Positions 1 through 8,014 are shown, counted from the first letter of the stretch. The stretch: DNA of 64,000 nt from Verrucomicrobiales bacterium (GCA_021648365.1 JAKISY010000007.1:1-64000), one strand, 5' to 3'. The notes: generated from the letters alone by a model not told the origin. Translations and numbers: made by a program.

Positions 1-133
1 TCCCTCCACTCTTTCAATATACTATTGACGGTCGCTTCGATACTCTCATCGTGAACAGTTATCGCAAACCAGTCAACTCCCAATTACAACACCAGTTAAA
101 GACCTGGATTTATTTATTTCGTCCAACAGTATA

Positions 134-179
134 TTAGGTGGAATTCCACCTTTTGGAGCAATTACGGAATTCCACCTAA
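134..179. repeat. Perfect 14-bp inverted repeat, MITE-like
   Basis: Arms TTAGGTGGAATTCC (134-147) and GGAATTCCACCTAA (166-179) are exact reverse complements around an 18-base spacer. The right arm plus spacer (155-179) matches the reverse complement of 489-513 at 23 of 25 positions, so this belongs to a small repeat family in this intergenic region. It could be the ends of a MITE or a protein-binding palindrome; no T-run suggests a terminator. Confidence 0.7.
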
Positions 180-488
180 CCTTCTAATGGTTGGGTTTTA
201 TGATTGACGGTAACGAACGGTTTATTCAGTCTGGTGGGAGGTAGATTTGTCATGGTGTTATATCATTAACTAGGAGTGAAAAAATGTCGAGTCCAAAACG
301 TTTTTTTTAGAAAAAATACAGAATTTCCTGATTAAATAGTGATTCTCTTACACTCTGCAACTATATTATTGACGTCACTCCGCCGATCTAAAGATGCGAT
401 CACCGCCTCGCGTCTGGATAAAATAGCAATTCCTGAAATGTGAAAGAAACAAGACTCATTGTCGTGCACTTAGAGAAAATGCTGATAA

Positions 489-528
489 TTAGGTAGAATT
501 CCGTAATTGCTCAATATGACGGAATTCC
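489..528. repeat. Second, degenerate copy of the 134-179 repeat
   Basis: Positions 489-513 are a near-identical inverted copy of 155-179, and GGAATTCC at 521-528 partly restores the palindrome. The outer part of the right arm has diverged, so the hairpin is shorter than in the first copy. Confidence 0.6.
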
Positions 529-708
529 ATAATACACATTTTAAATTTTGATGGTTTTCTAGAAGAAATCAGAGTTTTCGGATTGGTTTAGCCATTCTCT
601 GCAATGGGATACTTCCTTATATTTACTGTAGTCTAAGGGTGAAAAAGAACGCGGAACAGGATCCTTGCCGAGAGGAGCTCAATGCTGACAAAATTATTTA
701 TCTTACAA

Positions 709-720
709 ATTAGGTAGAAT
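709..720. repeat. Truncated third copy of the repeat head
   Basis: ATTAGGTAGAAT matches the start of the copy at 489 and the head at 133; the match ends there. Both this and the copy at 489 are preceded by ATGCTGA within about 30 bases, which suggests that a larger unit was duplicated. Confidence 0.45.
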
Positions 721-747
721 CTGTCTTTTTTTGCTTATTTTTTAGCT

Positions 748-773
748 TTGCTTGGATCCTTTGCTTGGATCCT
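748..773. repeat. 13-bp tandem duplication
   Basis: TTGCTTGGATCCT occurs twice in direct succession (748-760 and 761-773). It is a recent small duplication in non-coding DNA with no evident function. Confidence 0.75.
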
Positions 774-862
774 TCTAAGCTTTGTGTTGGAGGGAAGAAG
801 GCAAGACGGAGCTCGCCCCTCCAAAACGCATGAAAAGGCTCACAGGAACGTGCCCCTCTAGT

Positions 863-890
863 GAATGCGTCATGCCGAATGCGTCATGCC
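863..890. repeat. 14-bp tandem duplication
   Basis: GAATGCGTCATGCC is repeated exactly at 863-876 and 877-890, about 85 bases beyond the stop codon of the minus-strand permease gene. No function can be assigned. Confidence 0.75.
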
Positions 891-973
891 ATTCCCGCAA
901 TCATGGATTAAAATGGAGCGTGCTTATTCTTTGTTCTTCACAGAGCCAAAACAGCCGCCCTTCCCCCCTTTTC

Positions 974-1678
974 CTAAGATGGCTCTTTACTTGGTCGCAC
1001 CAAGCACAAATAGATGGCTGCAGCCAGACCGGCTGTGCCCATGATCATGCACATCACCATGATCTGATAACGCACCGCGTCTAGCGGCGAAACCCCAGCC
1101 AGAATCTGACCTGTCATCATGCCTGGCAAGGCAACTAAACCAACGGCAAGAAAGGAGTTCACTTGAGGGATCAGCGATGCTCGAAAAGCTGCCTTGCGCG
1201 CCGACTCGTGGTCTCCACCACCCTCCATCTCTGTTTCGTAACGCTCCGCGCACAAGCTCACCACATTCATCCCGGTCGAAAAAATCATCCCTGCTATCGG
1301 GATCATCGCGCGCAACTGATACCAAGGATCTAGGCGCAATACAAAAAACACCACTAAGGCTAAATTCAGACTGCCTGCCAATACGATGGAAGTCAGTAGC
1401 CGACGGTAAGTTTGCCAAGAGCGTTTTTTGGTGGAACGCATGGCGATCCATGAAGAGATCGCCATCATGAAGAACAGCACTGCCAGCCCTACCCATGGGG
1501 ACTCGCTCTCAAACAGATAGGCTAAAAAATACCCCACTGCCAGCAGTTGTAATACCATGCGCCCCGTCGCCACTCCAATTTCTGCAGGACGTCCCACCCA
1601 CTTCCAGTAAATCACTGCCACCAAGATCAACGGCAGCAACAATACCAGCAAATGAGAGATGGTTATGGGTTCTAGCAT
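974..1678 (-). CDS. FetB/YbbM-like ABC transporter permease (UPF0014)
   Basis: An integral inner-membrane protein of about 234 residues with some six or seven hydrophobic segments. The motif GMIFSTGMNVVSLCAERY near the middle and RASLIPQVNSF followed by LPGMMTGQILAG are typical of the UPF0014/FetB family, whose E. coli member works with the ATPase FetA in iron export. ATG at 1678 is preferred over an in-frame TTG at 1684. No FetA-type ATPase lies next to it; the neighbours are repeats and a sulfatase remnant, so the partner must be elsewhere or the gene is an orphan. The family call is firm, the substrate is not. Confidence 0.85.
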   Translation of the reverse strand: MLEPITISHLLVLLLPLILVAVIYWKWVGRPAEIGVATGRMVLQLLAVGYFLAYLFESESPWVGLAVLFFMMAISSWIAMRSTKKRSWQTYRRLLTSIVLAGSLNLALVVFFVLRLDPWYQLRAMIPIAGMIFSTGMNVVSLCAERYETEMEGGGDHESARKAAFRASLIPQVNSFLAVGLVALPGMMTGQILAGVSPLDAVRYQIMVMCMIMGTAGLAAAIYLCLVRPSKEPS

Positions 1679-1700
1679 ATTCAATCACAATACAAAAGGT

Positions 1701-1723
1701 TAAGTGTGGGTGTCCTCACCCGC
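1701..1723 (+). repeat. REP hairpin unit 1a
   Basis: A short palindromic unit whose core reads GGGTG-TCCT-CACCC. The four bases before the hairpin are TAAG here instead of the GTAG found in the other units, so the head is mutated. It is paired head-out with unit 1b at 1750-1773, as in a BIME, and lies just upstream of the minus-strand permease gene. Confidence 0.7.
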
Positions 1724-1749
1724 TGACTGTGGTCTAGCAGATAAGAGAA

Positions 1750-1773
1750 GCGGGTGAGGACCACCCACACTAC
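1750..1773 (-). repeat. REP hairpin unit 1b
   Basis: Read on the minus strand this gives GTAG followed by the hairpin with the CACCCGC end, and one extra G in the loop. Together with unit 1a and the flank up to about 1830 it resembles the pair at 6490-6561 over roughly 130 bases, including the shared inner text GGTCTAGCAG. Confidence 0.75.
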
Positions 1774-1973
1774 TTTCAATAGAACACAATTTCTTTACCC
1801 TTCCACCTGGGTAATTACTTACTTGAATGGTTTTTTCTTATTTTTCTTGGTTTGCGACCTCTGAGATGAAGTAACTATTCAGGTGATTTGAAGGTGTTCC
1901 GAAAGGCAGCCGAAGCGGTCACCCTACCCATGCCGCATGGCTCTAAACTAATACCTTTTCCATTAACTCAAAC

Positions 1974-2633
1974 TCAGGCATCATCCGCTTTCACTTTTTC
2001 TAACAACTTCCGCAATTCCTCTACTACTTCTGGGTGCTGCTGCCAAACATTTTTAGTTTCCGAGGGATCCTTCTTCAAATCATATAACTGACCCATTGAA
2101 CCGCCATCTTTCTCTGGATCAATCTCCCTTTTATGAGTTAATCCACCTGACCCACGACCTTCGACCAATTTCCAATCCCCTTTACGGATCGCGAACATGC
2201 CCCACAAAGAATGATGCACTGCGTAATCACGCAGCGGCGCCACGGTCTCCATTCCCAACAGGGCAGGCAAGACATTCCTACTATCCTCCGCCGCCCCCTT
2301 TGGTATCTCTGCACCCGTGATTGCCGCGCAAGTCGCTAACAAATCTGTTAACTCTATCAACTCATCTCCCACCGTGCCAGCTGGCGTTTTGCCTGGCCAA
2401 CGCACGATGAAAGGCACGCGGTGTCCGCCCTCCCATATATCTGCCTTGGTGCCGCGTAAATGCGCATTGCCTTGATGACCGAATTCTTTCACATAGCGAC
2501 CTCGCTTGTTCACTCGGTAGTATTTCAAATCATCCGTCTCTTGGGGCTGCCACCAGTGATAGAGACCTCCATTGTCTGAGGTGAAAATCAAACGCGCCTG
2601 CTCGTCATCCACTGCATAGCAAGTTGAACTCAT
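1974..2633 (-). pseudogene. Sulfatase, C-terminal remnant
   Basis: The 219-residue frame begins inside a sulfatase: FTSDNGG near residue 17 is the metal-site motif that normally lies well into these proteins, followed by GGHRVPFIVRWPGK and the family's closing segments (WGMFAIRKGDWKLV, LYDLKKDPSE). The first half, with the C/S-x-P-x-R sulfatase signature modified to formylglycine, is missing. An in-frame stop lies four codons upstream of the apparent ATG, and the next gene (Trx-SHD1, opposite strand) begins 20 bases away, so the 5' part was lost, probably by deletion. A functional protein is very unlikely. Confidence 0.8.
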
Positions 2634-2652
2634 CCCCTCTTTCTGCTAATTT

Positions 2653-3477
2653 GTGATCCTAGTGTTTTTATTATTTCGCCATCTTCGAATCCAAGCGCCG
2701 CCCAGTTCTTGCCTGCTAATGCTAGCAGCCTTCCTTCTATTTCCACATGGTATGCGCGCTCAAAACTCCGCGCCACCCGTCGTCGCCACGCCTGTGCCCG
2801 ATGCCAACGGGATCATCTCCCGCGCTAGTGTCATCCCCGATCGTATGCCACTCTTCCCAACTGTCCCCAGCGACCCCGATGCCGCCACGTGGGAGCGCAA
2901 TCCCCAATCGGCATTTTCCAAGGCCAAAACTCAACAAAAACCCATGTTGCTGCTCTTCACTGCCCAGTGGAATCCTCTTTGCAAAGATCTCAGCAGCGAA
3001 GTTTTTTCCTCGAAGACCTTCAACCTCTACGCCAAGAAAAACCTCATCATCTGTTACTTGGATTTCCCTCACGACCCACTAGATAGCCCCGACGCCCTGC
3101 GCCAATTAAAAGAAAAATTCAAAGTCCGAGGCCTTCCTGTTTTGCTAGTTTTTGATCCCCAAGGCCACGTGATCCACCAAGCCACCGGTTACCGTAGCGG
3201 CCGCCCCGTGGACTACTTCAACGCACTCAAAAAAGTGTGCGACGATCAACTGGTCGAGCTCAAACAAAAACGCCAAATGCAAGTAGCAAAAGGTTACCGT
3301 GAATGGAAAAACGCCAAGGGGAAGCCATTTTTTGCCCTCTTCACCCACCGCGATGCTACCACGATCACCCTCAAATCAGCAGCAGGCGAAATCTGGAAAA
3401 TCAAAATCGCCACGCTCTCGCCGGCAGACCAAGCTTTCGCCCTATCTTTTCCTGCCCAACAAGCCAGTAAAAAATAG
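2653..3477 (+). CDS. Secreted thioredoxin-fold protein with SHD1-like C-terminus
   Basis: 274 residues. A hydrophobic stretch at about residues 18-34 (ending PHGMRAQ) looks like a signal peptide. Residues 80-195 show a thioredoxin-like fold: KPMLLLFTAQWNPLCK, a later VRGLPVLLVFDPQG with the cis-Pro, and the closing helix. The active-site position reads NPLC, so the first redox cysteine of CxxC is missing. The last 50 residues (REWKNAKGK ... ITLKSAAGEIWKI ... LSPADQ) resemble SHD1, a domain common in Planctomycetes and Verrucomicrobia secreted proteins. The start is a GTG; ATG at 2719 is an alternative. Possibly a periplasmic chaperone or substrate-binding protein rather than an oxidoreductase. 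Confidence 0.7.
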   Translation: MILVFLLFRHLRIQAPPSSCLLMLAAFLLFPHGMRAQNSAPPVVATPVPDANGIISRASVIPDRMPLFPTVPSDPDAATWERNPQSAFSKAKTQQKPMLLLFTAQWNPLCKDLSSEVFSSKTFNLYAKKNLIICYLDFPHDPLDSPDALRQLKEKFKVRGLPVLLVFDPQGHVIHQATGYRSGRPVDYFNALKKVCDDQLVELKQKRQMQVAKGYREWKNAKGKPFFALFTHRDATTITLKSAAGEIWKIKIATLSPADQAFALSFPAQQASKK

Positions 3478-3583
3478 CATTCTCAGCACATCACCTGATC
3501 ATCTGCAAATTTTCTATTCGACACATTGGCAGAGCTGGATAGATTAGACACAGACGATAGACGCTGACCCCGCTCCTTATTTC

Positions 3584-4708
3584 ATGAAAATATTCGCTCC
3601 TAAAGAAACGGACCCCGACGAAACACGAGCTGCTTTAGATCCACTTGGCGCTAAAAAACTCACAGACCTCGGTATCACCGTTGTAGTCGAAGCTGGAGTC
3701 GGTGAATCTTCGGGACATCTCGACCAAAAATACAGCGAAGCTGGTGCAGAAGTCACTCAAGATAGAAATGCCGCCTTGGCAGACGCCGATGTGGTGATCC
3801 GAGTTCGCAAACCCCCTGCTGCTGAAGTGGGCAAGCTCAAAAAAGGCGCGATCCACATCAGTTTCCTCGACCCTTTTAACGAGCCCGACCTGATCGATGC
3901 CTTTGCCAAAGCCAACGCTACCGCCATCAGCCTAGAAATGGTGCCTCGCACCACCCTAGCGCAAAAGATGGATGCGCTCAGCTCGCAAGCCAATTTGGCA
4001 GGATACGCCTCGGTGATCCTCGCCGCGAGCCGGATGAAAACCATCCTGCCAATGATGATGACCCCCGCAGGAACTATCGCGCCGGCTAAATTTTTCATCG
4101 TCGGCATCGGTGTAGCTGGGCTGCAAGCGATCGCCACCGCCAAGCGCCTAGGCGCCCGCGTCACCGCTTTTGACGTTCGTCCAGAAGCCCTAGAGCAAGC
4201 CGAATCTCTCGGCGCAAAAGCCCTGCGCATCGACCTTGGTGAAACCAAGAGCGAAGGCGGTTATGCCAAAGAGATGACACCGGAACAGATCAAGATCCAA
4301 ATCGAAGCCCAAGCTAAAGTTTGCGCCCAGTCAGATGTGGTCATCACCACCGCCAAAGTTTTTGGTCGCAAACCTCCCGTGCTAGTCAAAAAGCCCGCCA
4401 TCGATCAAATGCAAAATGGCAGCTTGATCATTGACCTCGCCGCCGAAGGTGGAGGAAATGTCGAAGGAATCGTAGCCGGAGAAGAAGTCACCACCAAAAA
4501 TGGAGTCACCCTCATCGGCCTGACCAACTACGAAGGTCTAGTGCCACAAAACGCGACTCAAGTCTATTCTGCCAACATCACCAACATGATTGAGCACTTC
4601 TTAGACGAAGAAAGCAAAAGCTTCCCCATCGATCTCGAAGACGAAATACTTAAAGGTTGTGTTATCACTTACGATGGCAAAATCGTCAACGAACGTTTCA
4701 CCTCTTAA
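3584..4708 (+). CDS. pntAA: NAD(P) transhydrogenase alpha subunit, part 1 (PntAA)
   Basis: 374 residues; the soluble NAD(H)-binding domain dI of proton-translocating transhydrogenase. It starts with the family opening KIFAPKETDPDETR, contains LSSQANLAGYASVI (dimer and hinge region) and the Rossmann motif IVGIGVAGLQAIATAKRLGA followed by FDVRPEALEQ. The enzyme uses the proton gradient to transfer hydride from NADH to NADP+, keeping NADPH high. It is the first gene of a three-gene operon; pntAB begins 17 bases after its stop. The split of PntA into two polypeptides is common outside enterobacteria. Confidence 0.95.
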   Translation: MKIFAPKETDPDETRAALDPLGAKKLTDLGITVVVEAGVGESSGHLDQKYSEAGAEVTQDRNAALADADVVIRVRKPPAAEVGKLKKGAIHISFLDPFNEPDLIDAFAKANATAISLEMVPRTTLAQKMDALSSQANLAGYASVILAASRMKTILPMMMTPAGTIAPAKFFIVGIGVAGLQAIATAKRLGARVTAFDVRPEALEQAESLGAKALRIDLGETKSEGGYAKEMTPEQIKIQIEAQAKVCAQSDVVITTAKVFGRKPPVLVKKPAIDQMQNGSLIIDLAAEGGGNVEGIVAGEEVTTKNGVTLIGLTNYEGLVPQNATQVYSANITNMIEHFLDEESKSFPIDLEDEILKGCVITYDGKIVNERFTS

Positions 4709-4725
4709 ACCTGAATCCTACCACT

Positions 4726-5010
4726 ATGTTAGTTCTGCTACTCTTCATCTTCGTGCTCGCAGCCTTCCTTGGCTTCGAGTTGATCCAAAAAGTGCCTTCC
4801 CAGCTGCATACACCTCTGATGTCGGGTTCCAATGCCATCTCAGGTATCACCATCGTCGGGGCCATCATCGCCTCGGGAGCCATCGAAGGCAAAATGGGCA
4901 TCATCCTTGGTTTCATCGCCCTGATCCTTGCCACCATCAACGTGGTTGGCGGTTACATGGTCACCGACCGCATGCTTGCCATGTTTCATTCTAAAAAAGA
5001 CGACAAATAA
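4726..5010 (+). CDS. pntAB: NAD(P) transhydrogenase alpha subunit, part 2 (PntAB)
   Basis: 94 residues with three hydrophobic helices, the N-terminal part of membrane domain dII. Typical motifs are AAFLGFELIQKVPSQLHTPL, SGSNAISGITIVGAII and NVVGGYMVTDRML. ATG at 4726 is chosen because it starts directly at the first membrane helix; an upstream in-frame ATG at 4657 would add residues read from the end of pntAA. Forms the proton channel together with PntB. Confidence 0.95.
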   Translation: MLVLLLFIFVLAAFLGFELIQKVPSQLHTPLMSGSNAISGITIVGAIIASGAIEGKMGIILGFIALILATINVVGGYMVTDRMLAMFHSKKDDK

Positions 5011-5068
5011 TTTCAATCTCCCCCTTCCCGCTTTGCTAATCATTCCCCATCAACCGATCTGATATAAC

Positions 5069-6442
5069 ATGGACTTGGACTCGCTCATCAATTTCGCCTA
5101 CATCGTCGCCTCGATACTTTTCATCTTTGGCATCAAGATGCTCGGCTCCGCCGACACCGCCCGTAAAGGCAATCAAATCTCCTCGATCGGCATGCTGATC
5201 GCGGTGGTCGCCGTGCTGCTCACCAAAGGCATGGATTATACCTGGATCGTCGCCGGCCTGGTGATCGGCTCTACTATTGGTGCCATCGCCGCTAAGCGGG
5301 TACAAATGACCGGCATGCCAGAACTGGTTGCGCTCTTTAATGGTTTTGGCGGATTAGCCTCCTTGCTCGTCGGTTGGGCAGAGTTCGCTGCCCATACAGA
5401 CGACAGCCACATAGGTATCGAAACGGGAGCCGCTGTCGTTCTCACCATCCTCATTGGCGGCATCACATTCACGGGTAGCATCATCGCCTACCTCAAGCTA
5501 TCTGGCAAAATGAGCGGTAACGCCATCAACTTTGGTGGTCAAAAGGCCCTCAACATACTGATCGCAGTAGCCATCGTAGTGCTCGGAGGCATCTTTGCCA
5601 CCACTGGTGCAACTTGGGCACTCTACGCCTTGATCGGTCTTTCTCTACTGCTCGGCATCATGGCAGTCATCCCCATCGGAGGTGGCGACATGCCTGTAGT
5701 GATCGCCATCCTCAACAGTTTCTCAGGACTTGCTGCCTCAGCTGCTGGTTTTGTGATCGCTAACAACGTGCTGATCGTCGCCGGTTGTTTGGTCGGCGCC
5801 AGCGGATTGATCCTCAGCATCATCATGTGCAAAGCGATGAACCGAACGCTCGGCAATGTGCTGTTTGGCAACTTCGGAGCTGCAACAGGCAAAACGGGCA
5901 AAGTGGTCGAAGGAGAAATGAAGCCCGCTTCAGTCGAAGACGCCTACTACGTGCTAGAAGCTGCCCAAAGCGTCGTCTTCGTGCCTGGCTATGGTATGGC
6001 AGTTGCGCAAGCACAACACGCCGTGAAAGAGCTAGCAAAGATTCTGGAAGACAACGGTGCTGAAGTGCTCTTTGCCATCCACCCCGTCGCTGGACGCATG
6101 CCAGGTCACATGAACGTCTTGCTAGCCGAGGCCGACGTGCCGTATGAGCAACTAGCCGAGATGGATGACGTCAATCCCATCATGAACACCGTCGATGTAG
6201 CGATCGTCATCGGAGCCAACGATGTGGTCAACCCCGCCGCTGTTGATGACGAATCCAGCCCGATTTACGGCATGCCGATCATCAAAGTTTATGAAGCCAA
6301 TACCGTTTATGTGCTCAAACGTGGGCAAGGTGCAGGATTCTCCGGATTAGTGAACTCTCTTTTCTTCCGCGAAAACACCCGCATGATCTACGGCGACGCC
6401 AAAGAGACGATCACCGGTCTGGTGACCCAGTTCAAAGATTAG
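5069..6442 (+). CDS. pntB: NAD(P) transhydrogenase beta subunit (PntB)
   Basis: 457 residues, the usual length. About nine membrane helices fill the first 270 residues (FGIKMLGSADTARKGN, TGMPELVALFNGFGGLAS, GGGDMPVVIAILNSFSG), and domain dIII follows with the NADP-binding VFVPGYGMAVAQAQH and the region DDVNPIMNTVDVAIVIGANDVVNPAA. It is the last gene of the pnt operon, 58 bases after pntAB. A REP pair and a hairpin lie between it and the convergent H1-like gene. Confidence 0.96.
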   Translation: MDLDSLINFAYIVASILFIFGIKMLGSADTARKGNQISSIGMLIAVVAVLLTKGMDYTWIVAGLVIGSTIGAIAAKRVQMTGMPELVALFNGFGGLASLLVGWAEFAAHTDDSHIGIETGAAVVLTILIGGITFTGSIIAYLKLSGKMSGNAINFGGQKALNILIAVAIVVLGGIFATTGATWALYALIGLSLLLGIMAVIPIGGGDMPVVIAILNSFSGLAASAAGFVIANNVLIVAGCLVGASGLILSIIMCKAMNRTLGNVLFGNFGAATGKTGKVVEGEMKPASVEDAYYVLEAAQSVVFVPGYGMAVAQAQHAVKELAKILEDNGAEVLFAIHPVAGRMPGHMNVLLAEADVPYEQLAEMDDVNPIMNTVDVAIVIGANDVVNPAAVDDESSPIYGMPIIKVYEANTVYVLKRGQGAGFSGLVNSLFFRENTRMIYGDAKETITGLVTQFKD

Positions 6443-6489
6443 CCGCGAGCAGTGAAAGGGAACGTGGAGTTCTGGCAAGCGCCTTGCAG

Positions 6490-6512
6490 GTAGAGTGGGT
6501 GTCCTCACCCGC
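6490..6512 (+). repeat. REP hairpin unit 2a
   Basis: GTAG head at 6490-6493 followed by the GGGTG-TCCT-CACCC hairpin ending CCCGC. It lies about 50 bases after the pntB stop codon, a usual REP position, and forms an inverted pair with unit 2b. The first six inner bases after the unit differ from copy 1, then GTGGTCTAGCAG is shared. Confidence 0.8.
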
Positions 6513-6538
6513 TATCTGTGGTCTAGCAGCAAAGACAA

Positions 6539-6561
6539 GCGGGTGAGGACACCCGCGCTAC
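6539..6561 (-). repeat. REP hairpin unit 2b
   Basis: The plus strand reads GCGGGTGAGGACACCCGC, a perfect 7-bp stem with an AGGA loop, followed by GCTAC, so on the minus strand the unit again has a GTAG head. The flank to about 6610 keeps clear similarity to the flank of unit 1b, for example a shared CCCTTCCACCTG. Confidence 0.8.
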
Positions 6562-6624
6562 TTTCCTAATGGGATCCAATTCCTTTCCCCTTCCACCTGC
6601 GTGATCACGAACTGAATCATCACA

Positions 6625-6663
6625 AAAAAGCCGAACCCAACTCGAAGGCTGAATCCGGCTTTT
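6625..6663. terminator. Hairpin between pntB and the H1-like gene
   Basis: AAAAGCCG at 6626-6633 pairs with CGGCTTTT at 6656-6663 around a 22-base loop. It has A/T runs on both sides and lies between convergent genes, so it may end transcription from both directions. The loop is long, which lowers confidence. Confidence 0.5.
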
Positions 6664-6683
6664 AAATTGATCAGCTACGCGCA

Positions 6684-7076
6684 CTAACGTTTACGAGCTT
6701 TCTTTTTTGCTGATTTTTTCTTAACAGCTTTCTTTTTAACGGCTTTTTTCTTAGCCACTTTTTTCTTGGAAGCTACTTTCTTTTTAGCGACTTTTTTCTT
6801 CACCGCTTTTTTCTTAGACGCAGCTTTCTTTTTGGCAGCTTTTTTCTTAACAGCCTTTTTCTTCACCACTTTCTTTTTAGCAGCTTTTTTCTTAGCTGCC
6901 TTCTTTTTAGGTGCGGCTTTTTTCTTCACCACTTTCCTTTTTGTGGCAGCTTTCTTTTTAGCAGCTTTTTTCTTCACTACTTTCTTTTTAGCTACAACTT
7001 TCCTTTTCGAAGCCACCTTCTTTTTAGCTACTTTCCTTTTCGGAGCCGCTTTTTCCCTTGCTGTCTTTTTCTTCAT
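6684..7076 (-). CDS. Histone H1-like lysine/alanine-repeat protein
   Basis: 130 residues built almost only from K, A, V, S and R in repeats of KKKAA or KKKVA; roughly half of all residues are lysine. Such tails are known in eukaryotic H1, in chlamydial Hc proteins and in H1-like proteins of many bacteria, where they bind DNA or RNA without sequence specificity. No folded domain, aromatic residue or cysteine is present. The DNA is accordingly repetitive, with TTTCTTTTT blocks on the plus strand, so its length may vary between strains. It is transcribed alone, with an AT-rich upstream region. Role in nucleoid packing is an inference from composition. Confidence 0.75.
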   Translation of the reverse strand: MKKKTAREKAAPKRKVAKKKVASKRKVVAKKKVVKKKAAKKKAATKRKVVKKKAAPKKKAAKKKAAKKKVVKKKAVKKKAAKKKAASKKKAVKKKVAKKKVASKKKVAKKKAVKKKAVKKKSAKKKARKR

Positions 7077-7394
7077 GGTTGGTTTTTTTTCGGCACACTG
7101 CGCCTGGTTGTATGAGAATCAATCAAAGTCTCGTTTCTTTCCTGTTAAACTATCAACATAAGCACCGCTCTCACAACAAGTATTTTCACTAACTTTTATA
7201 GTGGCATATTTGATCGTATCGAGCATTGCTAAGCTTTTTATTATTTCACTACAGATAATAATCTACCTGTTAGAAATCGTTGTTATAGAAAAACAACGCA
7301 CTTTGCAAGCGTAATTCTCACTTAGAAGCCGAGCAAATTATTTTTTTACTCTATCAAGTGCTTGTCGAGCCATCTCTCTTTGCTGATTTTGGCT
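7077..7394. other. AT-rich intergenic region
   Basis: 318 bases without a gene, between the 5' end of the H1-like gene and the 3' end of trmL. It should contain the H1-like promoter. A small hairpin, CGTTGTT at 7278-7284 with AACAACG at 7292-7298, is visible. Nothing else was recognised. Confidence 0.5.
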
Positions 7395-7850
7395 TCAATC
7401 GCAGACACTCAACTGTCTAACAGCTTCGTAAAGAGTGATGCCTACTGAGGTCGCCAAATTCAAACTGCGTCCTGACTTTTGAGGAATCGTCAATGCCTGT
7501 GAGTCATTTTCCGCTAACAATGAATCTGGCAATCCTCGCGTTTCTGGACCAAACACAATATAATCGTTATCACAAAATTTCGCACTCCAATAAGGCTTCT
7601 CTGATTTGGTTGTCAGATAATAAAAAGAAGAGCCATCATCCGCCGACTCCAACAACTCATCAAAAGATTGCCATTGGGACAGATCCAGTTCATGCCAATA
7701 ATCCAAACCCGCGCGCTTTAACGATTTATCATCGAGAGAAAAGCCCAATGGCCCCACCAAGTGCAGACGCGCACCCGCCGCCATGCACAACCTTCCGATA
7801 TTTCCTGTGTTCGGAGGAATCTCTGGCTCGATCAATACAACATTCAACAT
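7395..7850 (-). CDS. trmL: tRNA (cytidine/uridine-34-2'-O)-methyltransferase TrmL
   Basis: 151 residues, a minimal SPOUT-fold enzyme. It methylates the wobble ribose of certain leucine tRNAs using S-adenosylmethionine. The family features are all present: the opening VVLIEPEIPPNTGNIGRLC, DYWHELDL in the middle, FGPETRGLP for the SAM-binding trefoil knot, and the closing SLNLATSVGITLYEAVRQ. It appears to be transcribed alone. Confidence 0.93.
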   Translation of the reverse strand: MLNVVLIEPEIPPNTGNIGRLCMAAGARLHLVGPLGFSLDDKSLKRAGLDYWHELDLSQWQSFDELLESADDGSSFYYLTTKSEKPYWSAKFCDNDYIVFGPETRGLPDSLLAENDSQALTIPQKSGRSLNLATSVGITLYEAVRQLSVCD

Positions 7851-7943
7851 GCCGGTAACCTTTCACATCCTACTCTCACTAGCAAGCAATCACACCCCCA
7901 TTTTTCGGGCTAAATGAGTCGAATTTCAACGCAGAAGTCAGGC

Positions 7944-7973
7944 AAAAAAAACAGCAGGCGATTAAGCCTGCTG
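7944..7973 (-). terminator. Rho-independent terminator of rplU-rpmA
   Basis: CAGCAGGC (7952-7959) and GCCTGCTG (7966-7973) form an 8-bp stem with a 6-base loop. On the minus strand the hairpin is followed by a run of eight T (A run at 7944-7951). It stands about 40 bases after the rpmA stop codon. Confidence 0.9.
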
Positions 7974-8014
7974 AAATGATTTCGGTATGATAACCGAAAA
8001 CTATGGGCGGAAAC

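Larger units (their letters stand above)
1..973. other. Non-coding, repeat-containing region
   Basis: No convincing gene is seen. The only long open frame (782-1084, plus strand) runs partly antisense to the permease gene, begins in low-complexity repeats and has no recognisable domain. The stretch is AT-rich and holds diverged repeats: positions about 305-360 resemble about 557-605, and about 478-513 resemble about 681-720. An inverted repeat sits at 134-179 and short tandem duplications lie at 748-773 and 863-890. It looks like a decayed non-coding mobile element or old intergenic duplication; the resemblance between copies was judged by eye only. Confidence 0.55.

Noticed and set aside
782..1084. 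Open frame of 100 residues on the plus strand
   Set aside because: It includes a tandem duplication, runs antisense into the permease gene and has no domain or start signal.
1804..1885. Large hairpin from CACCTG to CAGGTG
   Set aside because: The arms (1804-1822 and 1867-1885) have several mismatches and a long loop; part of it is explained by the flank of the REP block.
6766..7161. Phe/Ala-rich open frame opposite the H1-like gene
   Set aside because: It is the antisense reading of lysine codons (AAA/AAG to TTT/CTT); composition alone explains it.
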